Positions 6,963-16,601 of a stretch of DNA of 21,929 nt are shown here, in pieces. Each line of letters opens with the position of its first letter. Position 1 is the stretch's first letter. The notes beneath the pieces are model-generated. The model saw only the letters and a program-made list of their open reading frames with translations. It ran no database searches and had not been told where the DNA came from. Origin of the DNA: a virus; IMG/VR virus record IMGVR_UViG_3300030104_000676, positions 1 to 21,929 of that record; one strand, 5' to 3'. A program made the position numbers and the translations under genes.

Positions 6963-9286
6963 TGGTAAGACGAGTAGTTGGAGCTTCTTCCGCACCTACC
7001 CCCGACTTTAGTCCCTATAAGGCTGTAACTCCTGCGGCGGGTATGACGGACTTCTACCGTCAACCAGGGACAATGGCGATCCCTGAGTCTGAGTTCTCTC
7101 AGGTAGCCTCGGCTCTACAGTCAATCAGCCCCACACTCAGTAAAGTCATTGGGGACCAAGCGGAAGCTGCGAACCAAACTGCGGCTGACCAAGGACGTAT
7201 TGATGCTGAGAAGTTGGACGCAGAGCAGGCTAGGGAAGCCATGCGGGGCAACTTCAAGAACCTAGAGAAGAGCGGGAAGATCCCAGTAGGTGCATCGCCG
7301 TTTCGGCTTGCAGCCATGCAGGCGTCGTTGGGTAAGCAGGCGATTCAGAACGACCTTCGCTCGATCCTGAACGAAAACATTGGCCGCTTTACGGACCCGT
7401 ATAGCAAAGAAGACCCCGCCGCGTTTGTCCAAGAGCAGTTTGCCAAGATTGTCGAAGATCGAGGCATGGATTTCTACGCCAAAGGCGCAGCGACGGAAGC
7501 GTTAGATCAGGTCGAAAGCGCGTTCTTGAACAGAGCTTCGTTGATGAAGTCTGAGAACCGTGCGGAGCAAGGCAGGAAAGACCTAACCAGTGATACCTTT
7601 GTCGGGTTGCGCCAGCCCACTCCTCCAGAGGTAAAAAACGCTGCTGAAGCAACTCAGTACTACCGGGGAAACCTCCAGAAGTTAGTGGATGAGTTCTACA
7701 AGACCACAGGCGAGTCGGGCCGCCCGCAAGTTCTGATGGGCCTGAAGGCCGCAGCTAAGTCGTTTGCGGATGCCGGAGATCGAGAGCAAGCGGATGCACT
7801 GATTGATGCCGCTGAAGGCGTCAAGATCGGTGGGCAAAAGCTCGGCGAAAGTGAATCTATTGCTTTTCAAAATCTTCGTGAAGAGGTCCACGACCGCGCA
7901 GATCGGGCGGAAGCCAAGGAAGACACCGACCGAGACCGAGCCATCAAAAACCGCAGCGTCGCAGTAAATAACGAGGCTTCTCGGCTCTACTCCGAATACC
8001 TAGGCATGGGTCCAGATGCCTTCCGAAAGGCCGACTTCGGATCGCGTAAAGACGAACTTAAAAGTCGCTTAATGGACAACGAAAAGTTGGACGAAGATGA
8101 CGCTGAGTTGGCGGTAGCGGAACTGGTGAGGAGATTGGAGTCTCATCAGAGGCAAGAAGAACTGGACCCAGAAACCATGGCTAATGTTCTCAAAGTGATT
8201 AACGACGACAAGGTGCCCTTTGAGACCAAAATGACGATCTTGTCAGAGAACATGGCAGCACTCGGAGAGCAGTTCACCCCGCTCTATAACTCGGTCACTA
8301 CTAAGAACAGCGAAAACAGAGCATTCCAAGCGTTCTACAACGCAACAACTAGCGACCGAAACACCTATATTAACGATGTGGCGGTTCAGGCCGAAAAGGC
8401 GGGGATTACAGGCTCGCGCTTACTTTCCCTCCGAGACGGGATTAGGGCTCGGGTTGAACAGGTTGCCCGTGATGTTTCTGGGATGGAGTTAACTGACGCG
8501 GCTAAAAGAGAGGAGTTCCGAAAGCGAGCCGAGAAGATCCGAGACGAAGCGGTGGAGATTCTTGAAAAGGAAGAAAGGCCCGAAGAGCCATTATCAATTC
8601 CTGCGGATGCTCCGCCGGATGTCCGCGATGCGATGATCCGTGAAAGGATGACGACAGCAGAAGGACAAGAATCTCCGCTTCCGAAAGCGGAGACCTCTTG
8701 GTATGTCGATGATTCTGACGCGACCATCAACATGGAGGTTCTTCAAAATGCTAAGGACTACGGCCCTGAGAGCGTTAAGAAGGCAAAAAGCACCATCTAC
8801 AAAGACAGCCTAGCAGAAGAACAAAAGGCTCTAAAAGGCAAGATTCAGTTTGACCAGATGCTCCGCCGCAACCGGGCTTTCGATGTCTTCGGTATCGCAA
8901 GTTATGACACTGAGTTTCCTTTCACTAAGGAATATTTGCGGTTGCGTAGCGTCACGGGGTTCAGCCTTGAAGAGATCCGCAGCAATGAGGTTCTAAAGAC
9001 AGGAGAGGGGCTAGGCATCACGATCCCTCCAAAAGTGCTTAACCCTAAGCATGTAATGCTGATTAGAAACATGCGATCAGCTAAGGCTTTAGATATTTAC
9101 GCCCAGACTGAGGAAGGCGAGGCAAAGATCATTGAGATTATGAAGTCTCTGCCGAAAGACTATCGATTTATCCCTAAAGACCACACAGGGCCGCTCACAG
9201 GCCAGCTTCAAGACGCATTCAATAAGTTTGTTGAGCAGCAAATAGAAATCCTGGAGCGATACCGCCCTACTCAGGAGGCTAAATAA
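6962..9286 (+). CDS. Internal virion protein C (T7 gp15-like ejection protein)
   Basis: The 774-residue protein matches T7 gp15 (747) in length, position and composition: almost entirely helical, highly charged, with no membrane segment. The N-terminus (FSPYKAVTPAAGMTDFYRQPG, then SALQSISPTLSKVIGDQAEAAN) looks like the entry of gp15-type proteins. A conserved-looking ...MQASLGKQAIQNDLRSILNENIGRFTDPYSKEDPAAFVQEQF region lies near 119-162. In T7, gp15 and gp16 form the periplasmic tube and DNA-translocating motor after ejection. AGGAAAG precedes the start, which overlaps the gp14-like stop as TAATG. No catalytic motif was found. Confidence 0.87.
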   Translation: MVRRVVGASSAPTPDFSPYKAVTPAAGMTDFYRQPGTMAIPESEFSQVASALQSISPTLSKVIGDQAEAANQTAADQGRIDAEKLDAEQAREAMRGNFKNLEKSGKIPVGASPFRLAAMQASLGKQAIQNDLRSILNENIGRFTDPYSKEDPAAFVQEQFAKIVEDRGMDFYAKGAATEALDQVESAFLNRASLMKSENRAEQGRKDLTSDTFVGLRQPTPPEVKNAAEATQYYRGNLQKLVDEFYKTTGESGRPQVLMGLKAAAKSFADAGDREQADALIDAAEGVKIGGQKLGESESIAFQNLREEVHDRADRAEAKEDTDRDRAIKNRSVAVNNEASRLYSEYLGMGPDAFRKADFGSRKDELKSRLMDNEKLDEDDAELAVAELVRRLESHQRQEELDPETMANVLKVINDDKVPFETKMTILSENMAALGEQFTPLYNSVTTKNSENRAFQAFYNATTSDRNTYINDVAVQAEKAGITGSRLLSLRDGIRARVEQVARDVSGMELTDAAKREEFRKRAEKIRDEAVEILEKEERPEEPLSIPADAPPDVRDAMIRERMTTAEGQESPLPKAETSWYVDDSDATINMEVLQNAKDYGPESVKKAKSTIYKDSLAEEQKALKGKIQFDQMLRRNRAFDVFGIASYDTEFPFTKEYLRLRSVTGFSLEEIRSNEVLKTGEGLGITIPPKVLNPKHVMLIRNMRSAKALDIYAQTEEGEAKIIEIMKSLPKDYRFIPKDHTGPLTGQLQDAFNKFVEQQIEILERYRPTQEAK

Positions 9287-9288
9287 CC

Positions 9289-12200
9289 ATGGAAGAGCCA
9301 GCACAAATTGAAACGCTCGATGCTTACCTGAGAAGGCGTGAAAAGGAAAAGCAAGACCAAGGACAACTTGAGCAACTCCAGCAGCAGCAATACGAAGAAG
9401 ACCTGAGCTTCTTCGAGAGTGTTGGCGACCTCGTAGCAGCCCCCTTCCGAGGGGTGGCTGGGGCTGCTGAAGGTGTCTACGGACTTGCTGATGCAATGCT
9501 TGGGGACATCCTGCCAGATGCGCCGGAGAACTTTGGTCTTGGGGGGTCCAAAAGTCTGGCGGGAGGCATGGTTGAAAGCATCGTTCAGTTTGGAACCGGG
9601 TTTATTCCAGGCTTAGGCGTCGCATCCGCGCTTGGAAAGGCAGGTAAGATCGGCAAGGCCGTGAACGCGGGCAACAAGGCCGTCCGATCCATGCAAGCAG
9701 CGGGTCGTAACGTCCCTGCGCTACTCCTTGCGCGGGGCATGGAAGCTGGCAAGTATGCGACAGCCGGTGCCATCGCTGACTTAACGGTCTTTGATGGGCA
9801 CGAACAACGACTGTCTAACATGATCCAGATGGTGCCGGAGTTGCAGAACCCGGTCACTGAGTTCCTTGCGGCTAATGAGGAAGACTCTGAGCTTCTTGCA
9901 CGACTGAAGGCTGCACTGGAGGGCGCGGGTCTTGGCGTTGCCGTTGACGGTGTAATGATCGGACTCCGCGCCTTTCGTGCGGGTGCCAAGGCGATGCCAG
10001 ACAAGCAAGCTGCTTCGGTGGCTTTGGAGCAGTCCTTAAAAGAACAGGACGCTGCTAGGGCGGCTGCAAAAGAGACCGACGAAGCTGTTGAGGAAACCGT
10101 AGAGGCAGAAGCCAAGCAAGCAGTAGTCATCGACGACGACCTCAAGCAGATGACCAAGTCGCAACTGCGCGAGGAAGCCAAGAAACACCCCGGCGTCAAG
10201 CGCAACGGTAAGGGGGTCACTGTTCAGTCACTTCGCGAAGGGATCGCGGAAGGGCGTGCGGCTGCTAAGAAGGAGACCGGAGAAGGCGTAGAGCAAGCCG
10301 CAGAGGGCGCTGCCAAGCAAGTTGATGAGGCAGCAGAATCCGCCACCAAGCAAGCCGACGAGGCAGCAGAAGCCGCACCAGAGAAGACCGCTGACGAGAT
10401 GCGGGATGATCTCACATCCTCTGAGAACGGCGGCGGCACTGCGGAGATGGTCGAGAAGTATCTGACTAGGCGCGTCGATGACCAGTTAAAGCAGTCAGAG
10501 AAGGCCGTCGATGAGTCGAGCCTGACCCGTGAAACCGGGGAGGTTTATGACAGAGAGGTCGGCGCTCAGTTCAAGAAAGACGCTGATACTGCTTTGGAGA
10601 ACGCCAAACTGATCGACGAGGCGACTGGAACTAAGTTGACGGCGCTTGAGGTCCAGATCCGCGATGCGGGAGAAGTGACTGAGGAAACTCGGAAAGCACT
10701 TATCAAGAACCGCTACCGCATGGGGGCTATCCGCGAACTGATGGAGCAGACACGGGCGCGGCTTGAGTCTGTAATGGAAGTGGCGGTAGACAAGACTAAA
10801 CCTCCGATTGAGACTCGAAAGAAGCTCGCGGAGTTCCTGCTGATGCAGAAGAACTTTAAGACGCTGTCGAACAACATCCGCGCTACTCAGAGCGAGTTCG
10901 GTCGCAACCTTCAGTCTATCCAACGACGGACTGGTGATACCCAAGCCGGAAGACTGGCTAGGGAGATCCCTGAAGAGTCACCACTTGAGAAGTTCTCGCT
11001 GGAAAACCTTAAGCAAGAGGAAGTGGTTAACCGGATCTTGGACATTGCCGGTGGCGAAGATGCTGTCCGAAAGGAAATAGAACTGTTTGGAGCCGCCTTT
11101 GCTAACAGCACCAGCGCAGGCTTGAAGTATGCCCGTGGCAAGGCGGGTTTGATGGGTGCGATCAACGAGTGGTGGATGAACTCCATCCTGTCAGGACCAA
11201 CCACAATGATCGTCAACCTAACCGGTGGCCTAGCCACCACCCTGATGTCTCCTATTGAGAGAGCAGCGGGGTTTGCCGCCGTGGGAGATTTAGAAAAAGC
11301 CAGCGTTGAGTTTGGACGCTTGTTAGCCATTCCCGCGCACATCCGCGATTGCCTCAAGACGGCAAAGACGGCAACGATGAGTGGCGAAGGTGTCCTTGAA
11401 AAAATTGGCTCACGAGCCGATGACCAAGCTCCTGTGGGTGGATCGCAAATTGAACGGCTGATTGATGAAAGCCGTCTAACTAAAGACATCCCCGATGACA
11501 ACATGGGGCTTATCGCTACTAAGTGGATGGCCCGTAACGTCGTCAACGCCCCCGGTAAGTTTCTTGCAGGGACCGACGAGTTCTTCAAGCAGTTGAACTA
11601 CCGGACTACTGTGAAGGCTGAACTCTACAAGAAAGCCATTGACGCACGGAGGAATCTGATTGGGCCTTCACCAGATGGACCTGCAAATCTCAGCCAATTA
11701 GACGAATGGGTTGAGCAGGAGTTCAAATACATCGTGGATGACGGCCAGTTCTTGTCGTCTCAGAAGTTCGTTGAAGAAGCGGAAGCCAAGTTCGCTCGGA
11801 ACGACCCGAACCGGCCAGTGAAGATCCACGAATACGTCACTGAGAAGATGCGCCAATACAGCCCTATTGCTGAAAAGGCGCTGGCTGCGGCTCGCGATGT
11901 GACGTTTACAACGCCTCTCAGCCAAGAGCGAGGGATGATGTCGGGTCTTGGTAAAATGCTGTCTGACGCCACAGGCAAGTATCCCGCTGGTCGCCTCATC
12001 CTCCCGTTCGTTCGCACGCCTACCAACGTGATGCAATACGTGTTCGAGCGCGTCCCTGTTGTGGGTAGAGGGCAAGGGTCCGCGATCCAAAAGCGTCTTG
12101 GTCAAATGTTTGCAGATGACCGCGCAGCTTTGCAGGGTCTTGACCAAGAAGCCCAAGCAGAAGCCCTTGGTCGCCTTGCAACAGGCATGACATTATTTAC

Positions 12201-13206
12201 CGGAGCCACCGTCGCAGCAATGAACGGGGGGATTACCGGCGGAGGTCCAAAGGACTACAAACAACTCCAACTAAAGAAGCAGACTGGATGGCAACCCTAC
12301 TCCATCAAGGTTGGCGACAGCTACATCTCCTACCAGCGACTTGACCCCTTCGCATCGTTCTTTGGTCTATCCGCCGACTTGGTGGACATCATGAACAAGG
12401 GCGACGAGGAGCAGCGCAAGGACGGGGAAGACCTTGCCTTGGGAGTAATGATGGCGATTTCCAAGAACATCACATCCAAGACCTACCTCAAGGGCATCAA
12501 GGACTTTACTGGCGTCCTGTTTGACCCTGAGATGACTGTTCCTGGGTTCGCACGACGGACGATCGCGTCTTTCGCTGTCCCCAACATCTTTGCCCAAATG
12601 GCAAGGTCGGGTCCGGACCCATTGATGGACATTAAAAACATGACCGACGCGCTGAAGGCGCGAATCCCTGGTCTGTCCGACGAAGTCCCTCACCGCCGCA
12701 ACATGCTGGGCGAGGAGATCATGGACAACGGCACATACGCTGCCGTGGACCTCATCAACCCGTTCTCTTACTCCACCGTCAGTGACGACAAGATGATGCA
12801 GGAGTTCGACCAGATCGGTCACGGGTTTGCCGCGCCGAAGTCATTGAAAAACGGTGTGGAGCTTCGCAGTTACTTTAACAACCGAGACCAGTCTGCTTAC
12901 GACAGGTGGCAAGAGTTGTCGGCGAAGACGCGCCTTAACGGCAGGACTCTGCGGCAAGAACTGAACAAGCTCATGTCGTCTTCTAAATACAAGCAGCTTC
13001 CTTACGAGCCAGTAGATGGTTTGGATAGAAGCCCAAGAGCGCGACTGATTCAGACCATTCTGAACAAGTATAGATCGAGAGCCTACTCCGAAATGCTTGA
13101 CGAGTTCCCCGAGGTAAACAAGCGAGCCAAGATCGTAGACATGATTAAGAGCCGTCGCCGTGTCGGCCAAGACTACAAAGACCTTCTAGCACTCATTGAG
13201 GACTAA
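9289..13206 (+). CDS. Internal virion protein D (T7 gp16-like ejection protein), no transglycosylase domain seen
   Basis: At 1305 residues it matches T7 gp16 (1318). T7 gp16 starts with a lytic transglycosylase domain; here the N-terminus is instead a charged segment (LRRREKEKQDQGQLEQLQQQQYEED) followed by hydrophobic Gly/Ala-rich helices (about 45-250, such as VGDLVAAPFRGVAGAAEGVYGL and AALEGAGLGVAVDGVMIGL). A SAP-like helix-extension-helix segment (MTKSQLREEAKKHPGVKRNGKGVTVQSLREGI, about 288-319) comes next. An 11-residue Ala/Glu repeat (about 343-364) follows. The C-terminal half carries stretches typical of gp16 relatives (NSILSGPTTMIVNLTGG near 630, LILPFVRTPTNVMQYVFERVPVVGR near 904). 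AGGAGG lies 11 bases upstream of the ATG. Confidence 0.87.
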   Translation: MEEPAQIETLDAYLRRREKEKQDQGQLEQLQQQQYEEDLSFFESVGDLVAAPFRGVAGAAEGVYGLADAMLGDILPDAPENFGLGGSKSLAGGMVESIVQFGTGFIPGLGVASALGKAGKIGKAVNAGNKAVRSMQAAGRNVPALLLARGMEAGKYATAGAIADLTVFDGHEQRLSNMIQMVPELQNPVTEFLAANEEDSELLARLKAALEGAGLGVAVDGVMIGLRAFRAGAKAMPDKQAASVALEQSLKEQDAARAAAKETDEAVEETVEAEAKQAVVIDDDLKQMTKSQLREEAKKHPGVKRNGKGVTVQSLREGIAEGRAAAKKETGEGVEQAAEGAAKQVDEAAESATKQADEAAEAAPEKTADEMRDDLTSSENGGGTAEMVEKYLTRRVDDQLKQSEKAVDESSLTRETGEVYDREVGAQFKKDADTALENAKLIDEATGTKLTALEVQIRDAGEVTEETRKALIKNRYRMGAIRELMEQTRARLESVMEVAVDKTKPPIETRKKLAEFLLMQKNFKTLSNNIRATQSEFGRNLQSIQRRTGDTQAGRLAREIPEESPLEKFSLENLKQEEVVNRILDIAGGEDAVRKEIELFGAAFANSTSAGLKYARGKAGLMGAINEWWMNSILSGPTTMIVNLTGGLATTLMSPIERAAGFAAVGDLEKASVEFGRLLAIPAHIRDCLKTAKTATMSGEGVLEKIGSRADDQAPVGGSQIERLIDESRLTKDIPDDNMGLIATKWMARNVVNAPGKFLAGTDEFFKQLNYRTTVKAELYKKAIDARRNLIGPSPDGPANLSQLDEWVEQEFKYIVDDGQFLSSQKFVEEAEAKFARNDPNRPVKIHEYVTEKMRQYSPIAEKALAAARDVTFTTPLSQERGMMSGLGKMLSDATGKYPAGRLILPFVRTPTNVMQYVFERVPVVGRGQGSAIQKRLGQMFADDRAALQGLDQEAQAEALGRLATGMTLFTGATVAAMNGGITGGGPKDYKQLQLKKQTGWQPYSIKVGDSYISYQRLDPFASFFGLSADLVDIMNKGDEEQRKDGEDLALGVMMAISKNITSKTYLKGIKDFTGVLFDPEMTVPGFARRTIASFAVPNIFAQMARSGPDPLMDIKNMTDALKARIPGLSDEVPHRRNMLGEEIMDNGTYAAVDLINPFSYSTVSDDKMMQEFDQIGHGFAAPKSLKNGVELRSYFNNRDQSAYDRWQELSAKTRLNGRTLRQELNKLMSSSKYKQLPYEPVDGLDRSPRARLIQTILNKYRSRAYSEMLDEFPEVNKRAKIVDMIKSRRRVGQDYKDLLALIED
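10315..10380 (+). repeat. Two tandem 33-bp repeats in the gp16-like gene
   Basis: Units 10315-10347 and 10348-10380 both begin AAGCAAG and contain GAGGCAGCAGAA. They encode KQVDEAAESAT and KQADEAAEAAP. The 11-residue amphipathic period fits a helical or right-handed coiled-coil spacer between the SAP-like segment and the following helical domain. Confidence 0.75.
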
Positions 13207-13209
13207 CCC

Positions 13210-14811
13210 ATGCCCAGCAACTCATCACCATTTAGCTACGTTAGATACGAGTCATCGGGTTCGGCTGGTCCCTACTCGATCAACTTCGACTACCTGTCTT
13301 CCAGCCACCTTTCGGTCAGTTTGAACGGTGTCACTCAGGCTACTTCGGCCTACACAATAGACACCAACGCCAACACGGTGACATTCAACTCTGCGCCCGC
13401 CGCAGGTGTAGTCATTGTGATTGAGCGTTCGACCCCAAAGGGCAAAAGCGCATTCCAAACGGATGTTGCAGACTTCTCGGACGGGTCCGTATTGACTGCG
13501 GAAGACCTAGATCAAGCGGCTCTTGGCCTTCTGTATGTAGCTCAAGAAGCGGACGACTCCGGCAATGCTAACAGTCTGAATAAAGACTTGCAGGACGAGA
13601 AGTGGGATGCGTCAAACACGACTATCAAGAACGTCCCGCTTCCTGCCTCTTCGTTAGATGCAGTGAACAAGGACTACGTTGATGGGCTGTCGCTCTACAA
13701 CTCTCCGACACCGTTGCAGGTCTACACGTTCACGGGCAACACTACGGACACAGCGTTTGTTATGAGTCCTGCGCCTCAGTCTGCGGACCCTAAAGCGTTT
13801 ATCGTAGACGTTGGTGGTGTTGCACAACGCCCAACGACGGACTACACAATCAGTGGATCAACGATCACGTTCGGGACCGCCCCACCTGCCGCTACCATCA
13901 CAGTCCGAAACATCGGGGTAGCTCGTGACACCCTTGCACAGCCCATCGTTGCAGATGGAACGGCTAACAACAGCCTGACGGTTAAGGCAATCAACAGTCA
14001 GACCAGTAAGCTACAAGAGTGGCAGAACACCAGCGGGGTCGCTCAAGCTTCCATCGCCACCGATGGAGACGCGGTGTTCAAAGACGTTGCGGCTACTGGC
14101 AACATCAGCGGAGTAGGCGTCACTGCGTCCGGCAACATCAGTGGGGTAGGTGTCACTGCGTCCGGCGACATCAGCGGAGTTAATGTCACTGCGTCTGGAA
14201 CGGTGACTTCCGCAGGGGCGCTTACTGCTAGCGGACTCCTGAATGTTGTTGGTGCCCTTCAGTTCAACGGGCAAACAGGCATCAAGATCCACGGAATCAC
14301 TAAGTTCGATTTGGTTGACGCCAATGGTCAAGGGACGACCAATTCCGCGCCCTCACCCTCAGCTACGAACTCATCTAGTGTATCCGATGCCAACTACGTC
14401 CTATCAGGCATTAGAGCAACAATCACACCTCAGTCTTCTAGCTCTAAGTTTCTTGTTCTTGGCTCCATCAACGGGGCGGCGGGTGTTACTGGCGCACTAG
14501 TCGCCGACCAAAAGAGAGCCGGGGTCTATGGGACTATTATCTTGAACAATACGCCTTCAAACGGGCGAGGAAACATCCACAACGGGACTCGAATTGGAGC
14601 GCAATATAAGTGGCTTCAATATGTCACAGGTCCAAACTTTGTTCACGGATCTATACCAATCCAAACAATCTACGAACCGGCAAGCACAAACCAGTTCACA
14701 TTAGATGTAGCGTTTCAAAGCTACTACGAAAGTAGTGCAAGCATTCTTACCAGTGAGTCGCGTGCTATTCTTGGCAACCGATTCGTTGTTGCAATTGAGT
14801 TCAGCAGCTAA
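13210..14811 (+). CDS. Tail fibre protein with T7 gp17-type N-terminus
   Basis: The 533-residue protein starts with the T7 tail-fibre attachment domain (about 1-150): FSYVRYESSGSAGPYSINFDYLSSSHLSVSLNG, then VIVIERSTPKGKSAFQTDVADFSDGSVLTAEDLDQAALGLLYVAQE. This is the classic pattern of the domain that docks the trimeric fibre to the tail. A second beta domain lies at about 150-245. Three 11-residue repeats (NISGVGVTASG-like, 298-330) suggest a shaft. The C-terminal part (about 350-533, with ITPQSSSSKFLVLGSINGA) resembles the distal domain of many environmental phage fibres and is the likely receptor-binding end. GAGGA before the start overlaps the gp16-like stop region. Confidence 0.93.
   Translation: MPSNSSPFSYVRYESSGSAGPYSINFDYLSSSHLSVSLNGVTQATSAYTIDTNANTVTFNSAPAAGVVIVIERSTPKGKSAFQTDVADFSDGSVLTAEDLDQAALGLLYVAQEADDSGNANSLNKDLQDEKWDASNTTIKNVPLPASSLDAVNKDYVDGLSLYNSPTPLQVYTFTGNTTDTAFVMSPAPQSADPKAFIVDVGGVAQRPTTDYTISGSTITFGTAPPAATITVRNIGVARDTLAQPIVADGTANNSLTVKAINSQTSKLQEWQNTSGVAQASIATDGDAVFKDVAATGNISGVGVTASGNISGVGVTASGDISGVNVTASGTVTSAGALTASGLLNVVGALQFNGQTGIKIHGITKFDLVDANGQGTTNSAPSPSATNSSSVSDANYVLSGIRATITPQSSSSKFLVLGSINGAAGVTGALVADQKRAGVYGTIILNNTPSNGRGNIHNGTRIGAQYKWLQYVTGPNFVHGSIPIQTIYEPASTNQFTLDVAFQSYYESSASILTSESRAILGNRFVVAIEFSS
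14101..14199 (+). repeat. Three tandem 33-bp repeats in the tail fibre shaft
   Basis: Units 14101-14133, 14134-14166 and 14167-14199 encode NISGVGVTASG, NISGVGVTASG and DISGVNVTASG. A degenerate fourth (TVTSAGALTASG) follows. Copies differ mainly at synonymous sites. Gly/Val/Thr spacing fits a beta-helical or collagen-like trimeric shaft. Confidence 0.85.
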
Positions 14812-14821
14812 GGACTAAACC

Positions 14822-16390
14822 ATGACTCAAAAGATTGATACTTCGATGTTGGAGGATGTTGCCTCCAAGACTCCTTCATCGGCTCAAGACGCTGACGTTG
14901 GCAAGGTTGTCCAGCTAAACGCTTCAGGACTTGTTCCTGCGGAATATCTAGGAGCAACTGGTTTATCGGCAGTGGACGGTCGCCAGCTAGCTTTAGAAAT
15001 TGCGGACCTTAAAGGCGCTACTCTTAACTTTGGTGCAGGCCAAGCTGATGCTTTTGATGCGGACACTATTGGAGCCACAAGCACCAATGAGTTCTACGAT
15101 GCGACGAACGACTGGTATGAAGACGGCTCTAACTCAGACGAAGGAACATTTGGTCTGACTGGAGGGACGAATCATGCAGCTTGGGGCGACGGTAACAGCA
15201 ACGGTAAGCATGTTGCACACCTAGACACAGTTGCAACCACAGGTAACCTAAGCAGCGTTAAGATCAACGTAGACAGCGTGTCTACATCGTTTAACGCGCA
15301 GTGCTCCGTTTACAGCAACAACAGCGGTAGCCCTGGGACCATTGTAGGCGGTGCAAGTGGCACTGTATCCATCTCTGAGACAGGTGATAAGACGTTCACT
15401 TGGGCTTCTGGCGGCCCTTACCTGAACTCGGGGAATACTTACTGGTTCATCTTTAGCGACGTTAGTGGCGGCTCTGGAAACGCGACGATTGACTACGCGG
15501 CCTACGACTCTACGCACTCCACAGGGAACCACGACACAATTACGTCGATCACGTCAAACACTAGCGCGACAGCCCGTGTTCAATTTGCGATTGCGGAGCA
15601 CCCTTCGGAAGTCGAAACAATCGCGACCTACACCGGCCACAACAGAGGCGATGCAGGTATGTATGTAGAAGTCCCAACGACTTCCACTACAGCGGCACAG
15701 AGCTTCACGGTTTCGTCTACAGATCCAATCTCAAAAGTCCGCCTGTGGACTACAGCTTCAGGTCCAAACATCTCGATGAGGATTGAGACGGACAACAGCG
15801 GCGTTCCAAGCGGGACTTTAGTTGCCTCTGGTGCTGAAAAGGCTAGCACTGCGGCACAAGCAGGTGGCCACCCTCATATGGCGTTAACCACCCCGTTCTA
15901 CCCCACTCCTGGGACAACGTATTGGGCTGTCTTCCAAAGCACTGATGACACTGCGCTACGCATCGGCTTAACGAAGCCAAACGCAGCATCTTCAACCTAC
16001 GCTAACGGAAATGCTTACTGGACTGGTGGAGGGACTAGCGGCGACCTTGACATGTTGGTGTATCAACTGACGCAACCACGCAACATGACGTTGGTAAGCG
16101 GTGCAATGACTGCCGATACTGCACCTACTACTGGACGGATTAGCGTTCAAGCTGAGTTCGTTGAGTCTGCTACGGTCAACACACATATGACCGCAGAAAT
16201 CAGCCGAGATGGTGGCACTACTTGGTCACTGGTGACACTGACCGCTGGAGCTACTAACGCCAACTTCACCATGTATTCCGGTGAAGCCGCGCTCTCCTCA
16301 CAACCCTCTGGAACTTCCATGAAGTATCGGATTAAGACGCTTCAAAACAAGCGAATCCGCGTCAGTGGGGCTGTTCTGAGGTGGAGCTAA
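14822..16390 (+). CDS. Second fibre-type virion protein with two choice-of-anchor-like modules
   Basis: The 522-residue protein has no T7 counterpart in this position. Residues 23-45 (AQDADVGKVVQLNASGLVPAEYL) match a short linker common in phage fibre proteins. Two beta-rich modules follow. One is at about 135-262 (SVKINVD..., SNNSGSPGTIV, LNSGNTYWFIF). The other is at about 292-418 (QSFTVSSTDP, DNSGVPSGTL, PTPGTTYWAVF). The C-terminus (about 425-522, ISRDGGTTWSLVTL..., PSGTSMKYRIKTLQNKRIRVSGAVLRW) is a beta domain seen at ends of environmental phage fibres. It follows the gp17-like fibre by 10 bases (AAGGA ribosome site). It could be a second receptor-binding protein attached to the fibre or tail. 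The exact partner is unknown. Confidence 0.75.
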   Translation: MTQKIDTSMLEDVASKTPSSAQDADVGKVVQLNASGLVPAEYLGATGLSAVDGRQLALEIADLKGATLNFGAGQADAFDADTIGATSTNEFYDATNDWYEDGSNSDEGTFGLTGGTNHAAWGDGNSNGKHVAHLDTVATTGNLSSVKINVDSVSTSFNAQCSVYSNNSGSPGTIVGGASGTVSISETGDKTFTWASGGPYLNSGNTYWFIFSDVSGGSGNATIDYAAYDSTHSTGNHDTITSITSNTSATARVQFAIAEHPSEVETIATYTGHNRGDAGMYVEVPTTSTTAAQSFTVSSTDPISKVRLWTTASGPNISMRIETDNSGVPSGTLVASGAEKASTAAQAGGHPHMALTTPFYPTPGTTYWAVFQSTDDTALRIGLTKPNAASSTYANGNAYWTGGGTSGDLDMLVYQLTQPRNMTLVSGAMTADTAPTTGRISVQAEFVESATVNTHMTAEISRDGGTTWSLVTLTAGATNANFTMYSGEAALSSQPSGTSMKYRIKTLQNKRIRVSGAVLRWS

Positions 16391-16392
16391 AG

Positions 16393-16599
16393 ATGAACGA
16401 CGAACTTATGTTGGCCTTGGGCCGTCTTGAAGGAAAAGTAGACTCTCTAATAAGCCGCCAAAGTGTGGTGGACGAAGAGATGCGTAAGTTTGACTCACGG
16501 CTTCGCTCTGTTGAGCAATCAAGAAGCTGGCTAGTGGGAGCAGCCGCCTCTGTAGGGGCGCTTGTTTCCGCTGGCTTTCAATGGATCACAAAGGGCTAA
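16393..16599 (+). CDS. XhlA-like membrane protein, holin-associated candidate
   Basis: A short coiled-coil with C-terminal membrane anchor: ALGRLEGKVDSLISRQ, then FDSRLRSVEQSRSWLVGAAASVGALVSAGFQWITKG. This pattern (heptad helix, W, then one hydrophobic helix) is that of the hemolysin XhlA family, which cooperates with holins in some phages. The start is taken as ATG at 16393 (68 aa) because GGAG lies at 16383-16386, six bases before it. A GTG at 16381 would add four residues but has no ribosome site of its own. T7 gene 17.5 (holin) occupies a similar place after the fibre gene, which supports a lysis role by position only. Confidence 0.6.
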   Translation: MNDELMLALGRLEGKVDSLISRQSVVDEEMRKFDSRLRSVEQSRSWLVGAAASVGALVSAGFQWITKG

Positions 16600-16601
16600 C
16601 C

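Noticed and set aside
9585-10220. 211-aa minus-strand open frame
   Set aside because: Low-complexity Ser/Ala content mirrors the Ala/Glu-rich + strand gene; no start signal.
10911-11588. 225-aa open frame on the minus strand in the gp16-like gene
   Set aside because: Serine/proline-rich composition typical of an antisense shadow; the + strand frame is a recognised ejection protein.
16581-16601. Earlier start (16581) for the 16602-16946 gene
   Set aside because: It overlaps the upstream gene end, lacks a ribosome site, and the paralogue at 17147 starts at the position matching 16602.
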